Origin: RGIG1681 sp017467625 | GTDB lineage: Bacteria > Bacillota > Clostridia > Christensenellales > UBA1242 | Length of the DNA stretch: 64,000 nt | NCBI GenBank assembly: GCA_017467625.1 | Contig: JAFUSN010000003.1 | Span: 62,001-126,000 of the forward strand | Reading direction: 5' to 3' | Part shown: positions 8,163 to 16,838 of the stretch, one piece after another | Position numbering within the stretch: position 1 is the first letter of the stretch | How the letters are laid out: every line of letters begins with the position of its first letter | Program-made: the position numbers and the translations under genes | Notes under the pieces: generated by a model | Database searches by the model: none | What the model was told of the DNA's origin: nothing | Seen by the model: only the letters and a program-made list of their open reading frames with translations

Positions 8163-9896
8163 ATGGAACAAATTACAATAAATGAATATAGAAATTGTGA
8201 CAATGGAAGTTTAAGACTTGCTGATGTTGGGAAAAGAGTTAAACTTGCTGGCTGGGTTGACACAATTAGAAAACTTGGTGAACTAACCTTTGTTGTTCTC
8301 CGTGATAGATATGGAAAAACACAGCTTGTTTTAAGAAAAGAATTTCTTGAACTTGGTAAAGAAGATGTCATTTCAGTTGAGGGAAAGGTTGTTGAAAGAG
8401 AAAGCAAAAATCCCAATATGCCAACAGGTGACATTGAAATTGAAGTTGAATCAATGAAAATGCTTGGAAAGTGCACAGAGTCTATTCCTTTTGAAATTAA
8501 AAATAGTGAAAGTGTTGCTGAAGATATAAGGCTTAAATATCGTTATTTAGATTTAAGGGCTGATTATAATCAAAAAATGCTTAAACTTAGAAGTGACTTG
8601 CTTTTATATGTTCGTGAATATATGAACTCACAAAATTTTATGGAAGTTCAAACTCCAATTTTAACAGCTTCAAGTCCAGAGGGTGCAAGGGACTTTTTGG
8701 TTCCAAGTAGGCTTAACCCAGGAAAGTTTTATGCGCTTCCACAAGCTCCTCAACAATTTAAACAACTTTTAATGGTTTCAGGTGTTGACAGATATTTCCA
8801 AATTGCACCATGTTTCCGTGATGAAGATGCAAGGGCAGATAGAAGTCCAACGGAATTTTATCAAATTGATATGGAAATGGCATTTGCAACTCAAGAAGAT
8901 GTTTTTGAAGTAATTGAAGGGCTTTATAAGGGGATTTTCAAAAAGTTTGCAAACTTTGAAATTTCTGAATTTAAAAGAATTAAGTATGCTGATGCAATTC
9001 GTGATTATTGCAGTGACAAACCAGATTTAAGAAATCCACTTAAAACTGTTGATGTAAGTGAAATTTTTGCTGACACAACACTTTCAATTTTTCAAAACAA
9101 AACAATCAAGTGTATAAAGGCTCACACCGGCGAAAAACCAAGAAAATGGTATGACAAACTCACAGACTTTTTGAAATCAAGAGAAGCAAAAGGTCTTGCA
9201 TACTTTGTTGTTCAAGAAAATGGTGAAATTACTGGCGGTGTTTCAAAATATGTAACAGAACTTGAAAAAGAAAAACTTAAAAATTTAACAAATTTTGAAA
9301 CCGGTGACACACTATTTTTTGTTGCTGACACTGAGGAAAATGCAATTAAGTTTGCAAATGTGCTTCGCAATGAACTTGGAAAAGAACTTGAACTTATTGA
9401 TGAAAATGATTATAAATTTTGCTGGATTGTTGACTTTCCGTTCTTTGAAAAAGATGATAATGGAAACATTGCATTTTCACATAATCCATTTTCAATGCCT
9501 CAAGGCACTTTAGAGGAAATTAAAAAAGATCCATTTAGTGCATTGGCTTTTCAATATGACCTTGTAATCAATGGTTATGAAAGTTTGTCTGGAGCTGTTC
9601 GCAATCATAGTCAAGAAATGATGGTTGAACTCTTTAAACTTGCTGGATATGGAAAAGATGTTGTTGTTAACAAATTCCCAGCGCTTTATAATGCATTTTC
9701 TTATGGTGCACCACCTCATGCAGGTGCAGCACCTGGCTTTGATAGGCTCATGATGCTTTTAACCCATAATGAATTTATTCGTGATGTTTATGCATTCCCA
9801 ATGAATAAAAACGCGCAAGATCCACTTTGCAATGCACCAAACACTGTTGATGAAAAACTTCTTCGTGATGTGCATATAAAACTTTTAGATGAATAA
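8163..9896 (+). CDS. aspS: Aspartate--tRNA ligase (bacterial type)
   Basis: Class II synthetase charging tRNA-Asp, 577 residues. The N-terminal OB anticodon-binding domain includes LRDRYGKTQLVLRK. Motif 2 is in YFQIAPCFRDEDARADRSPTE and motif 3 in GAAPGFDRLMMLL. The bacterial GAD insertion (about residues 280-410) is present, so this is not the archaeal-type non-discriminating enzyme. It has its own promoter and terminator and sits as a single-gene unit between khpA and rimM, an unusual place for it. Confidence 0.97.
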   Translation: MEQITINEYRNCDNGSLRLADVGKRVKLAGWVDTIRKLGELTFVVLRDRYGKTQLVLRKEFLELGKEDVISVEGKVVERESKNPNMPTGDIEIEVESMKMLGKCTESIPFEIKNSESVAEDIRLKYRYLDLRADYNQKMLKLRSDLLLYVREYMNSQNFMEVQTPILTASSPEGARDFLVPSRLNPGKFYALPQAPQQFKQLLMVSGVDRYFQIAPCFRDEDARADRSPTEFYQIDMEMAFATQEDVFEVIEGLYKGIFKKFANFEISEFKRIKYADAIRDYCSDKPDLRNPLKTVDVSEIFADTTLSIFQNKTIKCIKAHTGEKPRKWYDKLTDFLKSREAKGLAYFVVQENGEITGGVSKYVTELEKEKLKNLTNFETGDTLFFVADTEENAIKFANVLRNELGKELELIDENDYKFCWIVDFPFFEKDDNGNIAFSHNPFSMPQGTLEEIKKDPFSALAFQYDLVINGYESLSGAVRNHSQEMMVELFKLAGYGKDVVVNKFPALYNAFSYGAPPHAGAAPGFDRLMMLLTHNEFIRDVYAFPMNKNAQDPLCNAPNTVDEKLLRDVHIKLLDE

Positions 9897-9899
9897 AAA

Positions 9900-9924
9900 A
9901 CAGGTTTAAAACCTGTTTTTTTTA
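9900..9924 (+). terminator. Intrinsic terminator after aspS
   Basis: Perfect stem ACAGGTTT/AAACCTGT with a tiny loop, then eight or more T; starts 4 nt after the aspS stop. Confidence 0.92.
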
Positions 9925-9926
9925 TC

Positions 9927-9955
9927 TTTACTTAAAAGTTAAATTCATATATAAT
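9927..9955 (+). promoter_or_regulatory. Promoter of the rimM-trmD unit
   Basis: TTTACT, 17 bp, TATAAT (9950-9955), 16 nt before the rimM start. The -35 is a partial match. Confidence 0.65.
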
Positions 9956-9971
9956 AAATTTAGAGGAAATT

Positions 9972-10466
9972 ATGGTTAAAGTTGAACTTGGAAAAGTAGT
10001 AAAACTTCATGGCTACATGGGTGCAATGAAAGTTAGAACAGTTTATGATGCTGATTTTAATTTTAAAAAAATCGGTAGTGTTTTTGTTGATGAAAATGAA
10101 TATAAAACAAAGTCTATCAAAAAAACAAAAGATGGATTAATTATTGAGCTTGAAGGTGTTTCTTTAGAAATGGCAACGGCAATGATTGGTAAAATGTTTT
10201 TGATTGATAGGTCGCTTGTTGATGGTAAAATTTTGATTGAAGATTTAAAAGGTTCCGCAGTGAAATTTGAAGATGGAAATGAGGTTGGAAAAATTACTGA
10301 TGTCCAAGATTATGGTGCTGCTGAAGTTATTTATGTAAAAACTAAAGCAAATGAAGAAATTATGTTTCCAAATGTAAATGGAGTGATTTTAAATTTTGAT
10401 TTAAATTCAAAAACATTAACATTAAACAAAGAAAAATTTGGTGAGGTATGTGATTATGAAAATTGA
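9972..10466 (+). CDS. rimM: 16S rRNA processing protein RimM
   Basis: 30S maturation factor that binds S19 and the 16S 3' domain; 164 residues. The N-terminal barrel starts VELGKVVKLHGYMGAMKV. The C-terminal PRC-barrel is seen in GNEVGKITDVQDYGAAEVIYV and IMFPNVNGVI. The AGAGGAAA SD is good. It overlaps trmD by 11 nt, implying translational coupling. Confidence 0.95.
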   Translation: MVKVELGKVVKLHGYMGAMKVRTVYDADFNFKKIGSVFVDENEYKTKSIKKTKDGLIIELEGVSLEMATAMIGKMFLIDRSLVDGKILIEDLKGSAVKFEDGNEVGKITDVQDYGAAEVIYVKTKANEEIMFPNVNGVILNFDLNSKTLTLNKEKFGEVCDYEN

Positions 10467-11136
10467 TATTCTCACTTTGTTTCCTGAAATGTTTGAACCA
10501 CTTAAAGAGAGCATATTAAAAAGGGCAACGGAATCAAACAAACTTGAAATAAATATAATAAATATTCGAGATTTTTCTAAAGACAAACATAAAAAGTGTG
10601 ATGATTACACTTTTGGTGGTGGGCCGGGAATGGTTATGATGGCTCAGCCAATTTATGATGCAATTGTGTCAATTCCAAACTATGAAAAAGCGCTTAAAAT
10701 ATATTTATCACCAAAGGGGAAAACCTATTCTCAACTTGAAGCAAAAAGACTTTCTAAAATTGAACATCTAATTTTGCTCTGTGGTCATTATGAGGGCGTT
10801 GATCAAAGAGTTTTAGATTTGGTTATTGATGAAGAAATTTCAATTGGTGATTATGTGCTAACTGGTGGAGAACTTCCAGCAATGGTTTTAGTTGATAGTG
10901 TTTCAAGATTAATTCCGGGTGTGTTAGGAGGGGAAGAATCCGCTGAAATTGAAAGTTTTGAAAATGGACTTTTAGAGTTTCCTCAATATACAAAACCCCG
11001 CGAGTTTATGGGACTTGAAGTTCCTGAGGTTTTAATTTCAGGCGACCATAAAAAGGTTGATGAATGGAGAAAATTGCAGGCCGTTGAAATTACGAAAAAA
11101 CGCAGACCAGACCTAATATCATCAAAAAAAGATTAA
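10456..11136 (+). CDS. trmD: tRNA (guanine-N1)-methyltransferase TrmD
   Basis: SAM-dependent m1G37 tRNA methyltransferase that prevents frameshifting, 226 residues. ATG 10456 gives the canonical MKIDILTLFPEMFEPL. An 18-nt in-frame extension exists but the GGTGAGG SD suits the inner ATG. The deep trefoil knot SAM site is clear in LCGHYEGVDQRVLD and SIGDYVLTGGELPAMVL. It follows rimM with overlap; rplS, its usual next neighbour, is 2.5 kb downstream. Confidence 0.97.
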   Translation: MKIDILTLFPEMFEPLKESILKRATESNKLEINIINIRDFSKDKHKKCDDYTFGGGPGMVMMAQPIYDAIVSIPNYEKALKIYLSPKGKTYSQLEAKRLSKIEHLILLCGHYEGVDQRVLDLVIDEEISIGDYVLTGGELPAMVLVDSVSRLIPGVLGGEESAEIESFENGLLEFPQYTKPREFMGLEVPEVLISGDHKKVDEWRKLQAVEITKKRRPDLISSKKD

Positions 11137-11152
11137 TTTTAAGGAGAAAAAG

Positions 11153-11560
11153 ATGAAATTATTGCTTAGAACTAATATTTATGATACTGGTGAAACAATC
11201 ATAATAATTGGTAGTTGTTTGAAACAGATGCAGCCGGAAGCTTATGATAAATTGAGTAACATTTCCACAAATATTTATGAATTTTGTCCAGAAGAAAATC
11301 ACATTAACATGGCAATAACAAAAGTTGGAGGAATGCTCAGAACTGGAAGAGTTAAAAGAATCATTTTTGCAACCGTTGATAGATCACCTCATTGTATTCA
11401 AATGCACTATATTCAAGATGAGCTTAAGAAGATGATGAATTTAAGTGATATTGAAATAAAAAACTATGTTTGCGAAGATGGAAATTTATTTGAAATTTTT
11501 CCTGAAACTATTTCCTTATCAAAAAATTTAAGTAAATTGCAAAATAATTTAAAAGGTTAA
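11153..11560 (+). CDS. Conserved-looking hypothetical protein with SPHC motif
   Basis: 135 residues, soluble, not recognised. An AAGGAG SD precedes the ATG. Two features look structural: the N-terminal beta strand ETIIIIGSCLKQ, and IIFATVDRSPHCIQMHYIQDELKKMM, where SPHC plus two nearby His could bind metal or a nucleotide. It sits between trmD and rbgA in one transcription unit, so a tie to tRNA or ribosome maturation is possible but only by position. Confidence 0.7.
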   Translation: MKLLLRTNIYDTGETIIIIGSCLKQMQPEAYDKLSNISTNIYEFCPEENHINMAITKVGGMLRTGRVKRIIFATVDRSPHCIQMHYIQDELKKMMNLSDIEIKNYVCEDGNLFEIFPETISLSKNLSKLQNNLKG

Positions 11561-11564
11561 AATA

Positions 11565-12425
11565 ATGGCAGAAAAAAAAGATAAATTAAAATGGTTTCCT
11601 GGTCACATGAAAAAGGCACTTGATGATATTGAGGAAAACAGAATAAAACTTGCTGATATAATTTTGTATGTGCTTGACAGTAGGGCACCTTTTTCTTGTG
11701 AGAATCCAAAAATAAATAAAATTGTTCATAACAAACCAATAATTTTTCTATTTAACAAGGCTGATTTAGCTGATCCTAAAAGAACGGCCGAAATTCAAAA
11801 ATTGTTTGAGTCACAAGGTAAGCAAACGCTTATTGTTTCAGCAAATAATGCTTCTTTTAAAAATTCAGTTAAAAATGCAATGAGAAAGGCGCTTGCTGAA
11901 AAAATTGAAAGAAATAAAAACAAAAAATTAAATGCAACATATAAAGTTTTGGTGCTTGGTGTTCCAAACACTGGAAAAAGCACTTTAATCAATATGTTAT
12001 CTGGTTCAAAAAAGGTAATAACTGGGAATATTGCTGGCGTCACAAAAGCAAATCAATGGATAAAAATTGATGGTGAGTTTATGCTTCTTGATACACCTGG
12101 AGTTTTATGGCCAAAGTTTGATGTTGAAAATGATGAAGGGCTTGGAATTAATTTAGCATATATTGGTTCGCTCTCTGACAAGGAGTTTGATTTTGAAACA
12201 CTTGGGTTTAATTTAATGAAAAAAATTAATGAACTTTATTCCGAAAATTTAAAAGAAAAATTTGATGTTGATTTTAAATTTGATGAATTTATTGAACTTT
12301 ATGACCGTTTTTGCATAAAAAGAGGCTTTATAATGCGAAAAAATGAAATTGATTACACAAGAGCTGGAAAAACATTTATTGATGATTTTCGTGCTGGAAA
12401 ATTTGGTAGAATAACCTTGGAGTAA
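11565..12425 (+). CDS. rbgA: Ribosome biogenesis GTPase RbgA (YlqF)
   Basis: Circularly permuted GTPase needed for late 50S assembly, 286 residues. The motifs occur in permuted order: G4 NKAD near residue 65, then G1 GVPNTGKSTLINML near 130, then G3 DTPGVLWP. The N-terminal WFPGHMKKAL is diagnostic. An AAAGG SD overlaps the end of the preceding gene. It is followed after 2 nt by rnhB, the order seen in Bacillus. Confidence 0.96.
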   Translation: MAEKKDKLKWFPGHMKKALDDIEENRIKLADIILYVLDSRAPFSCENPKINKIVHNKPIIFLFNKADLADPKRTAEIQKLFESQGKQTLIVSANNASFKNSVKNAMRKALAEKIERNKNKKLNATYKVLVLGVPNTGKSTLINMLSGSKKVITGNIAGVTKANQWIKIDGEFMLLDTPGVLWPKFDVENDEGLGINLAYIGSLSDKEFDFETLGFNLMKKINELYSENLKEKFDVDFKFDEFIELYDRFCIKRGFIMRKNEIDYTRAGKTFIDDFRAGKFGRITLE

Positions 12426-12427
12426 TT

Positions 12428-13051
12428 ATGGTTAAAAAAGTTATTGACATGGAAACTAAGCTTGTTTTTGAAAAACAAGAACTTGCTAATGGTAAAAAAT
12501 TTATTGCTGGTGTTGATGAAGTTGGTCGTGGTCCTCTTGCTGGTCCGGTTTGTGTTGCTGCAGTAATCATGCCGCTTGATGATATAATTTATGGTATTGA
12601 TGATAGTAAAAAAGTTAGTGAAAAAAATCGAGAAGTGCTTGCTGATGAAATAAAGAAAAGGGCCATTGCTTATTCAATTCAAATGGTTGATGAACAAACT
12701 ATTGATAAAATAAATATTTTACAGGCAACAAAGCTTGCAATGAAAAAGGCAATTGAGGGTCTTTCTGTTAAACCAGATATTGTTTTGGTTGATGCAATAG
12801 ACAGTCTTGATGTTTCTGTTCCTATTCGTGGAATCATTAAAGGAGATGCAAAAAGTTATTCAATTGGAGCTGCAAGCATTTTGGCAAAGGTCGCTCGTGA
12901 TAAACTTATGATTGAACTTGACAAAGAATATCCTGAATATGGTTTTGCGAAACATAAAGGATATGGAACAAAGCAGCACATTGATGCAATAAAAGAAAAT
13001 GGACCATGTGTTTATCATAGGCTTTCATTTTTAAAATTTTTGGATGAATAA
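12428..13051 (+). CDS. rnhB: Ribonuclease HII
   Basis: Removes ribonucleotides from DNA:RNA hybrids, 207 residues. Catalytic acids are visible: Asp-Glu in GVDEVGRGPLAGP, Asp in VLVDAID, and Asp in AASILAKVARD. The C-terminal KHKGYGTKQHI is also typical. It starts 2 nt after rbgA and ends at the start of yraN, in a tight operon. Confidence 0.97.
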   Translation: MVKKVIDMETKLVFEKQELANGKKFIAGVDEVGRGPLAGPVCVAAVIMPLDDIIYGIDDSKKVSEKNREVLADEIKKRAIAYSIQMVDEQTIDKINILQATKLAMKKAIEGLSVKPDIVLVDAIDSLDVSVPIRGIIKGDAKSYSIGAASILAKVARDKLMIELDKEYPEYGFAKHKGYGTKQHIDAIKENGPCVYHRLSFLKFLDE

Positions 13052-13052
13052 T

Positions 13053-13517
13053 ATGTTTAATGAATTAACTTGGAAAGATGGTGAAAAACGAGCACGGGAA
13101 TACATGACAAAATGTGGATACAAAATTGTATACACAAATTTTGCGTGTGTTGGTGTTGAACTTGATATAGTTGCAATTTTACCCAAAAAGGTGCAAATTA
13201 AAATGATAAAAAAAGAATATGCGAAAAAACTTGGAGAGGCTGAAACTAAACTTCAAAAAATAAACTTAAAAAACACTTTAAAAAACTTAATTAAATCAGC
13301 CACTGACACTTTAATTATAACTGAAGTAAAAGCTCGTAAAAATGGAAATTTTGGAATGGGTGTTGAGGCAATAAATTTTCATAAACAAAAAAACATTGCT
13401 CGAGGAGCAGAGTTTTTGCTTGAAACAGGTGAGTTTCGTGGAATGCCTGTAAGGTTTGACGCTGTTAGTGTTGATGATGAAAATTTAACATACATTGAAA
13501 ATGCATTTAATATATAA
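13053..13517 (+). CDS. yraN: YraN/UPF0102-family endonuclease-like protein with an insertion
   Basis: Restriction-endonuclease-like fold, 154 residues against about 115-120 usually. Family landmarks are GEKRAREYMTKCGYKIVYTNF, VELDIVA (the usual GGEIDIIA), ITEVKARKNGNFGMG and PVRFDAVSVD. A Lys-rich segment of about 45 residues, starting LPKKVQIK, is inserted between the Asp and Glu-x-Lys catalytic strands. ATG 13053 is preferred; ATG 13044 overlapping rnhB is also possible. Exact role unknown in the family. Confidence 0.82.
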   Translation: MFNELTWKDGEKRAREYMTKCGYKIVYTNFACVGVELDIVAILPKKVQIKMIKKEYAKKLGEAETKLQKINLKNTLKNLIKSATDTLIITEVKARKNGNFGMGVEAINFHKQKNIARGAEFLLETGEFRGMPVRFDAVSVDDENLTYIENAFNI

Positions 13518-13549
13518 TAATTAAAAATAATTTTTTTTGGTTAAAACGC

Positions 13550-13578
13550 TTGATTTTACTTAATTTATATGATAAACT
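13550..13578 (+). promoter_or_regulatory. Promoter of rplS
   Basis: TTGATT at 13550-13555, 17 bp, TAAACT at 13573-13578 preceded by TGA (extended -10). It opens a leader of about 70 nt. Confidence 0.65.
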
Positions 13579-13584
13579 CATGTC

Positions 13585-13656
13585 GTGATTTATGAGTGGT
13601 CCTCTGCAAAAAAGAGCTAGCACGAACACTCAACATACTAACAAAGGAGGCAACCT
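13585..13656 (+). promoter_or_regulatory. Structured 5' leader of rplS (candidate L19 leader)
   Basis: A nested pairing GAGTG...CACTC encloses CTCT...AGAG, with unpaired A-rich loops, just before the AAGGAGG SD. Ribosomal protein L19 leaders are known in Bacillota; the fit to that family is inferred from position and general shape, not from a covariance search. Confidence 0.45.
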
Positions 13657-14007
13657 ATGAATATTATAGATTCACTTGAAAAAGAAGGTATGCGCACTGA
13701 TATTCCTGAATTTAGCATTGGTGACACTGTTAAAGTTTTCGTTAAAGTTGTTGAAGGAACTCACGAAAGACTTCAGGCATTTGAAGGTGTGGTTATAGCT
13801 CGTAAAAATGGTGGCGTTAGAGAAACTTTCACTGTTCGTCGTATATCTTTTGGAATTGGCGTGGAAAGAACATTCCCAGTTCATTCTCCAAAAATTGACC
13901 ATATTGAAGTTGTTCGTCATGGTGTGGTTCGTAGAGCAAAACTTTACTATCTTAAAGGTAAAACCGCTAAGAACTCAAGAATCAGAGAAAAGAAAACAAG
14001 TAAATAA
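13657..14007 (+). CDS. rplS: 50S ribosomal protein L19
   Basis: Protein at the 30S-50S interface, 116 residues. Diagnostic blocks are PEFSIGDTVKVFVKVVEGTHER, ARKNGGVRETFTVRRIS and GVERTFPVHSPKID. The SD AAAGGAGG is strong. It is expressed from its own promoter with a structured leader and ends at an intrinsic terminator, so it is monocistronic here. Confidence 0.98.
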   Translation: MNIIDSLEKEGMRTDIPEFSIGDTVKVFVKVVEGTHERLQAFEGVVIARKNGGVRETFTVRRISFGIGVERTFPVHSPKIDHIEVVRHGVVRRAKLYYLKGKTAKNSRIREKKTSK

Positions 14008-14010
14008 AAA

Positions 14011-14036
14011 AGGAGATGCAAATTGCATCTCTTTTT
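14011..14036 (+). terminator. Intrinsic terminator after rplS
   Basis: GAGATGCAA/TTGCATCTC stem followed by TTTTTC; 4 nt after the rplS stop. Confidence 0.9.
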
Positions 14037-14055
14037 CTTTTGTTTTTTTTGTGAT

Positions 14056-14066
14056 TGTGTTATCAT
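14056..14066 (+). promoter_or_regulatory. Extended -10 promoter of comM
   Basis: TGTGTTATCAT: -10 TATCAT at 14061-14066 with TGTG just upstream. No good -35 lies in the preceding T-rich terminator tract. The same extended element recurs at 25474, 26558 and 45970. Confidence 0.55.
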
Positions 14067-14087
14067 ATTTCTATTAGGAGAGAAACT

Positions 14088-15614
14088 ATGTTTTCAAAGG
14101 TTTTAAGTTTTGGCTTGCTTGGTTTAAATGGACTTAAGATTGAAGTGGAAGTTGATATAAATGTTGGGCTTCCACGTTATGATATTGTTGGGCTTCCTGA
14201 TGCAGCGGTAAAAGAATCTGCGCAAAGGGTTCAGTCAGCGATAAAAAATTCAGGATTCAAATTCCCAACTAACAAAATAACGGTTAATCTTGCACCGGCA
14301 AACATAAAAAAAGTTGGAGCAAATTTTGACCTTCCAATTGCGCTTGCAATTCTTGAATCATCAAGTCAACTTAAATCTGACAAACTAAAAAATGCAATCA
14401 TTTTAGGTGAGCTTGGGCTTGATGGAAAAGTTAAAGGTGTAAATGGAATTTTACCGGCGCTCATTTCTGCAAGAGAACTTGGTCACACAGAATTTATAAT
14501 TCCAAAAACAAACGAAAAAGAAGCAAGCTTTATTGATGGAATAAATGTTTATGCGGTTGAATCGCTTTCGCAAACAGTATCATTTTTAACTGGAATTTCG
14601 CAAATTGATCCGGTTGAAAAAACTGAATGGGCAGCGCAAGAAAGTGATAAAATCACTGAAAATTTTGCACGGGTAAGGGGGCAAAAGCAAGCAAAGAGAG
14701 CAATGGAAATTGCTGTTAGTGGCGGTCATAACATTTTAATGGTCGGTCCTCCGGGTGCTGGAAAAACAATGATAGCAAGATGCGTTCCATCAATTATGCC
14801 AAATTTAACTTTTGATGAAGCACTTGAAATAACTAAAATTCATTCAATTGCAGGCGTGCTTGATAATAAAAAGGGAATAATAACAACAAGACCATTTAGA
14901 AGTCCTCATCACACTGCGTCAAGCGTAGCGCTCACTGGTGGTGGAAAAGATGCCAAACCTGGTGAGGTTAGCTTGGCAAGCAATGGTGTTTTGTTTTTAG
15001 ATGAACTCCCTGAATATTCAAGGGCAACACTTGAAACGCTTCGTCAGCCACTTGAAGATGGAGAAATAACTGTTTCAAGGGCAACTGGTTCATTTGATTA
15101 TCCAGCAAATTTTATGCTTGTTGCAAGTATGAATCCATGTCCATGTGGAAACTATGGAAGCAAAAATGCTGTGTGCACATGTTCAATGTCAGCAATTCAA
15201 AATTATCTAAAAAGAATTTCAGGTCCACTTCTAGATAGAATTGATTTAAAGATAAATGTTGAGCGTGTTGAATATGCTGATTTAAATTCTAAATCACTTG
15301 AAGAATCTAGTGAAGAGATTAGAAAAAGAGTAAATTTGGCTCGTGAAATTCAAAATAAGCGTTTTGCTGGAACTAAAATTCACACTAATGCTAAAATGAA
15401 TTCAAAAATGCTTAATGAGTTTTGCAAGTTGGATGATGAGAGTGAAAATTTAATGCAGATGGCTTTTGAGAAGTTTAAAATTTCAGCACGTGGCTACACA
15501 AGAATACTTAAAGTTGCAAGAACAATTGCAGATCTTGCTGGAAGTGAAAATATAAAGCAAGAGCATTTGGCTGAGGCGCTTGCATACAGAAACATTGACA
15601 AATTTCAATTTTAG
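14088..15614 (+). CDS. comM: ComM/YifB family Mg-chelatase-like AAA+ ATPase
   Basis: Helicase-like AAA+ protein; ComM promotes branch migration during natural transformation in some bacteria. 508 residues from ATG 14088 (AGGAGAGAA SD), discarding an upstream in-frame ATG. The N-terminal Lon-like domain contains GLPDAAVKESAQRVQSA. Walker A is MVGPPGAGKTM and Walker B VLFLDELPEYS. A Cys cluster CPCGNYGSKNAVCTCS follows. It forms an operon with dprA (8 nt gap), the typical YifB-DprA-TopA order. Confidence 0.95.
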   Translation: MFSKVLSFGLLGLNGLKIEVEVDINVGLPRYDIVGLPDAAVKESAQRVQSAIKNSGFKFPTNKITVNLAPANIKKVGANFDLPIALAILESSSQLKSDKLKNAIILGELGLDGKVKGVNGILPALISARELGHTEFIIPKTNEKEASFIDGINVYAVESLSQTVSFLTGISQIDPVEKTEWAAQESDKITENFARVRGQKQAKRAMEIAVSGGHNILMVGPPGAGKTMIARCVPSIMPNLTFDEALEITKIHSIAGVLDNKKGIITTRPFRSPHHTASSVALTGGGKDAKPGEVSLASNGVLFLDELPEYSRATLETLRQPLEDGEITVSRATGSFDYPANFMLVASMNPCPCGNYGSKNAVCTCSMSAIQNYLKRISGPLLDRIDLKINVERVEYADLNSKSLEESSEEIRKRVNLAREIQNKRFAGTKIHTNAKMNSKMLNEFCKLDDESENLMQMAFEKFKISARGYTRILKVARTIADLAGSENIKQEHLAEALAYRNIDKFQF

Positions 15615-15622
15615 GAGCTTAT

Positions 15623-16702
15623 ATGAATTTAGATGAATTTGCTTTGGTTTGGCTTAATCAACAGGGAATTGGATTTTTAAAAGCAGAAAAAATTTTTAAT
15701 AAATTTGATAAAATTGAAGATATTTTTAATCAAAACAAGGTCAAAAATGCGATTTTTGAGTTTGTTGGAGCGGAAAAGTTAAAAGAATCTTTATTAAAAT
15801 TAAATATAAACGAAGAAAAAGAAAGAATTGAAAATGAATTGAATTTTTTTGGAATTGATGTAATAACTTTTGTGTCTAATGGTTACCCTGAAAAGTTAAA
15901 AACAATTTCTGATCCACCACTTGTGCTTTACTTTAAGGGAGATATTTCGCTTTTAAGCAAAAAATCAATATCAATTGTGGGAACAAGAAAACCAACTGAA
16001 TATGGAAGAATCACCTGTGAAAAGTTTGTCAGTGAATTGGTTTCTGCGGGGCTTGTAACAGTTTCAGGTTTAGCTTATGGAATTGACACAGTTGTTGCTG
16101 AAAGCACACTTTCTGCGGGTGGAAAGGTAATAGCTGTGCTTGGTGGTGGGCTTGATGAAATTTATCCAGCGCAAAACAAAGGGCTTGCTAAAAAAATTGA
16201 AAGAAGCGGTTTGCTTTTAAGTGAATATAAGCCAAAGATTCGTCCAGAAAAATATTATTTTTTAGAGCGTAACAGAATTGTTTCAGCGCTTGGTCTTGGA
16301 ACACTAATTATTGAAGCTGGTGAGCATAGTGGAACCATGGCAACGGCAAGGTTTGCGCTTGAGCAGTCAAGAGAATTGTTTGCAATTCCAGGGAATATAA
16401 ATTCACCTGAAAGTTTTGGAACAAATGCTTTGATTGAGGAAATGCCAGAAATTTTTACAATTTCTCCAGATTCAATAATCTCAAAACTCGGATTAAAAAA
16501 GAAAGAGGAAAAAACGCAAAATCAGCAATTAAGTTTTGAAGAAAATCAAATTTTGCTTGCAATTGAGTCATCTGGAACTGATTTTGACACAATTTGTGAA
16601 AAAACAAAAATTTCAACTGGCGAACTCACATCTATATTAATAAAGATGGAAATGAAAGGACTATTAAAAAGTTCTTCATCAAACATTTATTATAAAATTT
16701 AG
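15623..16702 (+). CDS. dprA: DNA-processing protein DprA (Smf)
   Basis: Single-strand DNA binding protein that loads RecA on transforming DNA; 359 residues. An N-terminal SAM-like helical domain is followed by the extended Rossmann fold with SISIVGTRKPTEYG, TVSGLAYGIDTVVAE, AVLGGGLDEIYP and GEHSGTMATARFAL. A C-terminal winged-helix domain (residues about 295-359) is present. No other competence genes are seen, so a housekeeping recombination role cannot be excluded. Confidence 0.95.
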   Translation: MNLDEFALVWLNQQGIGFLKAEKIFNKFDKIEDIFNQNKVKNAIFEFVGAEKLKESLLKLNINEEKERIENELNFFGIDVITFVSNGYPEKLKTISDPPLVLYFKGDISLLSKKSISIVGTRKPTEYGRITCEKFVSELVSAGLVTVSGLAYGIDTVVAESTLSAGGKVIAVLGGGLDEIYPAQNKGLAKKIERSGLLLSEYKPKIRPEKYYFLERNRIVSALGLGTLIIEAGEHSGTMATARFALEQSRELFAIPGNINSPESFGTNALIEEMPEIFTISPDSIISKLGLKKKEEKTQNQQLSFEENQILLAIESSGTDFDTICEKTKISTGELTSILIKMEMKGLLKSSSSNIYYKI

Positions 16703-16729
16703 TCATTTTTGACAAAAATTTTATTTTGC

Positions 16730-16750
16730 TCTTAAAATCTTATTTTAAGA
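16730..16750 (+). repeat. Perfect 9-bp inverted repeat between dprA and topA
   Basis: TCTTAAAAT-CTT-ATTTTAAGA with no T-run after it. It could be a weak transcript end for dprA or a protein site upstream of the topA promoter. Confidence 0.4.
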
Positions 16751-16784
16751 TATAGAAGGCGTCAAAAATATTTTAAAATTTTGT

Positions 16785-16813
16785 TTGACAAGGCAATTTG
16801 GTTGTGTTAGTTT
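16785..16813 (+). promoter_or_regulatory. Probable promoter of topA
   Basis: Perfect -35 TTGACA (16785-16790), 17 bp, poor -10 TAGTTT (16808-16813) but preceded by TGTG. Fits a promoter that depends on the -35 and an extended -10. Confidence 0.5.
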
Positions 16814-16838
16814 TGACTAGAAAATATGAGGAGATTTT

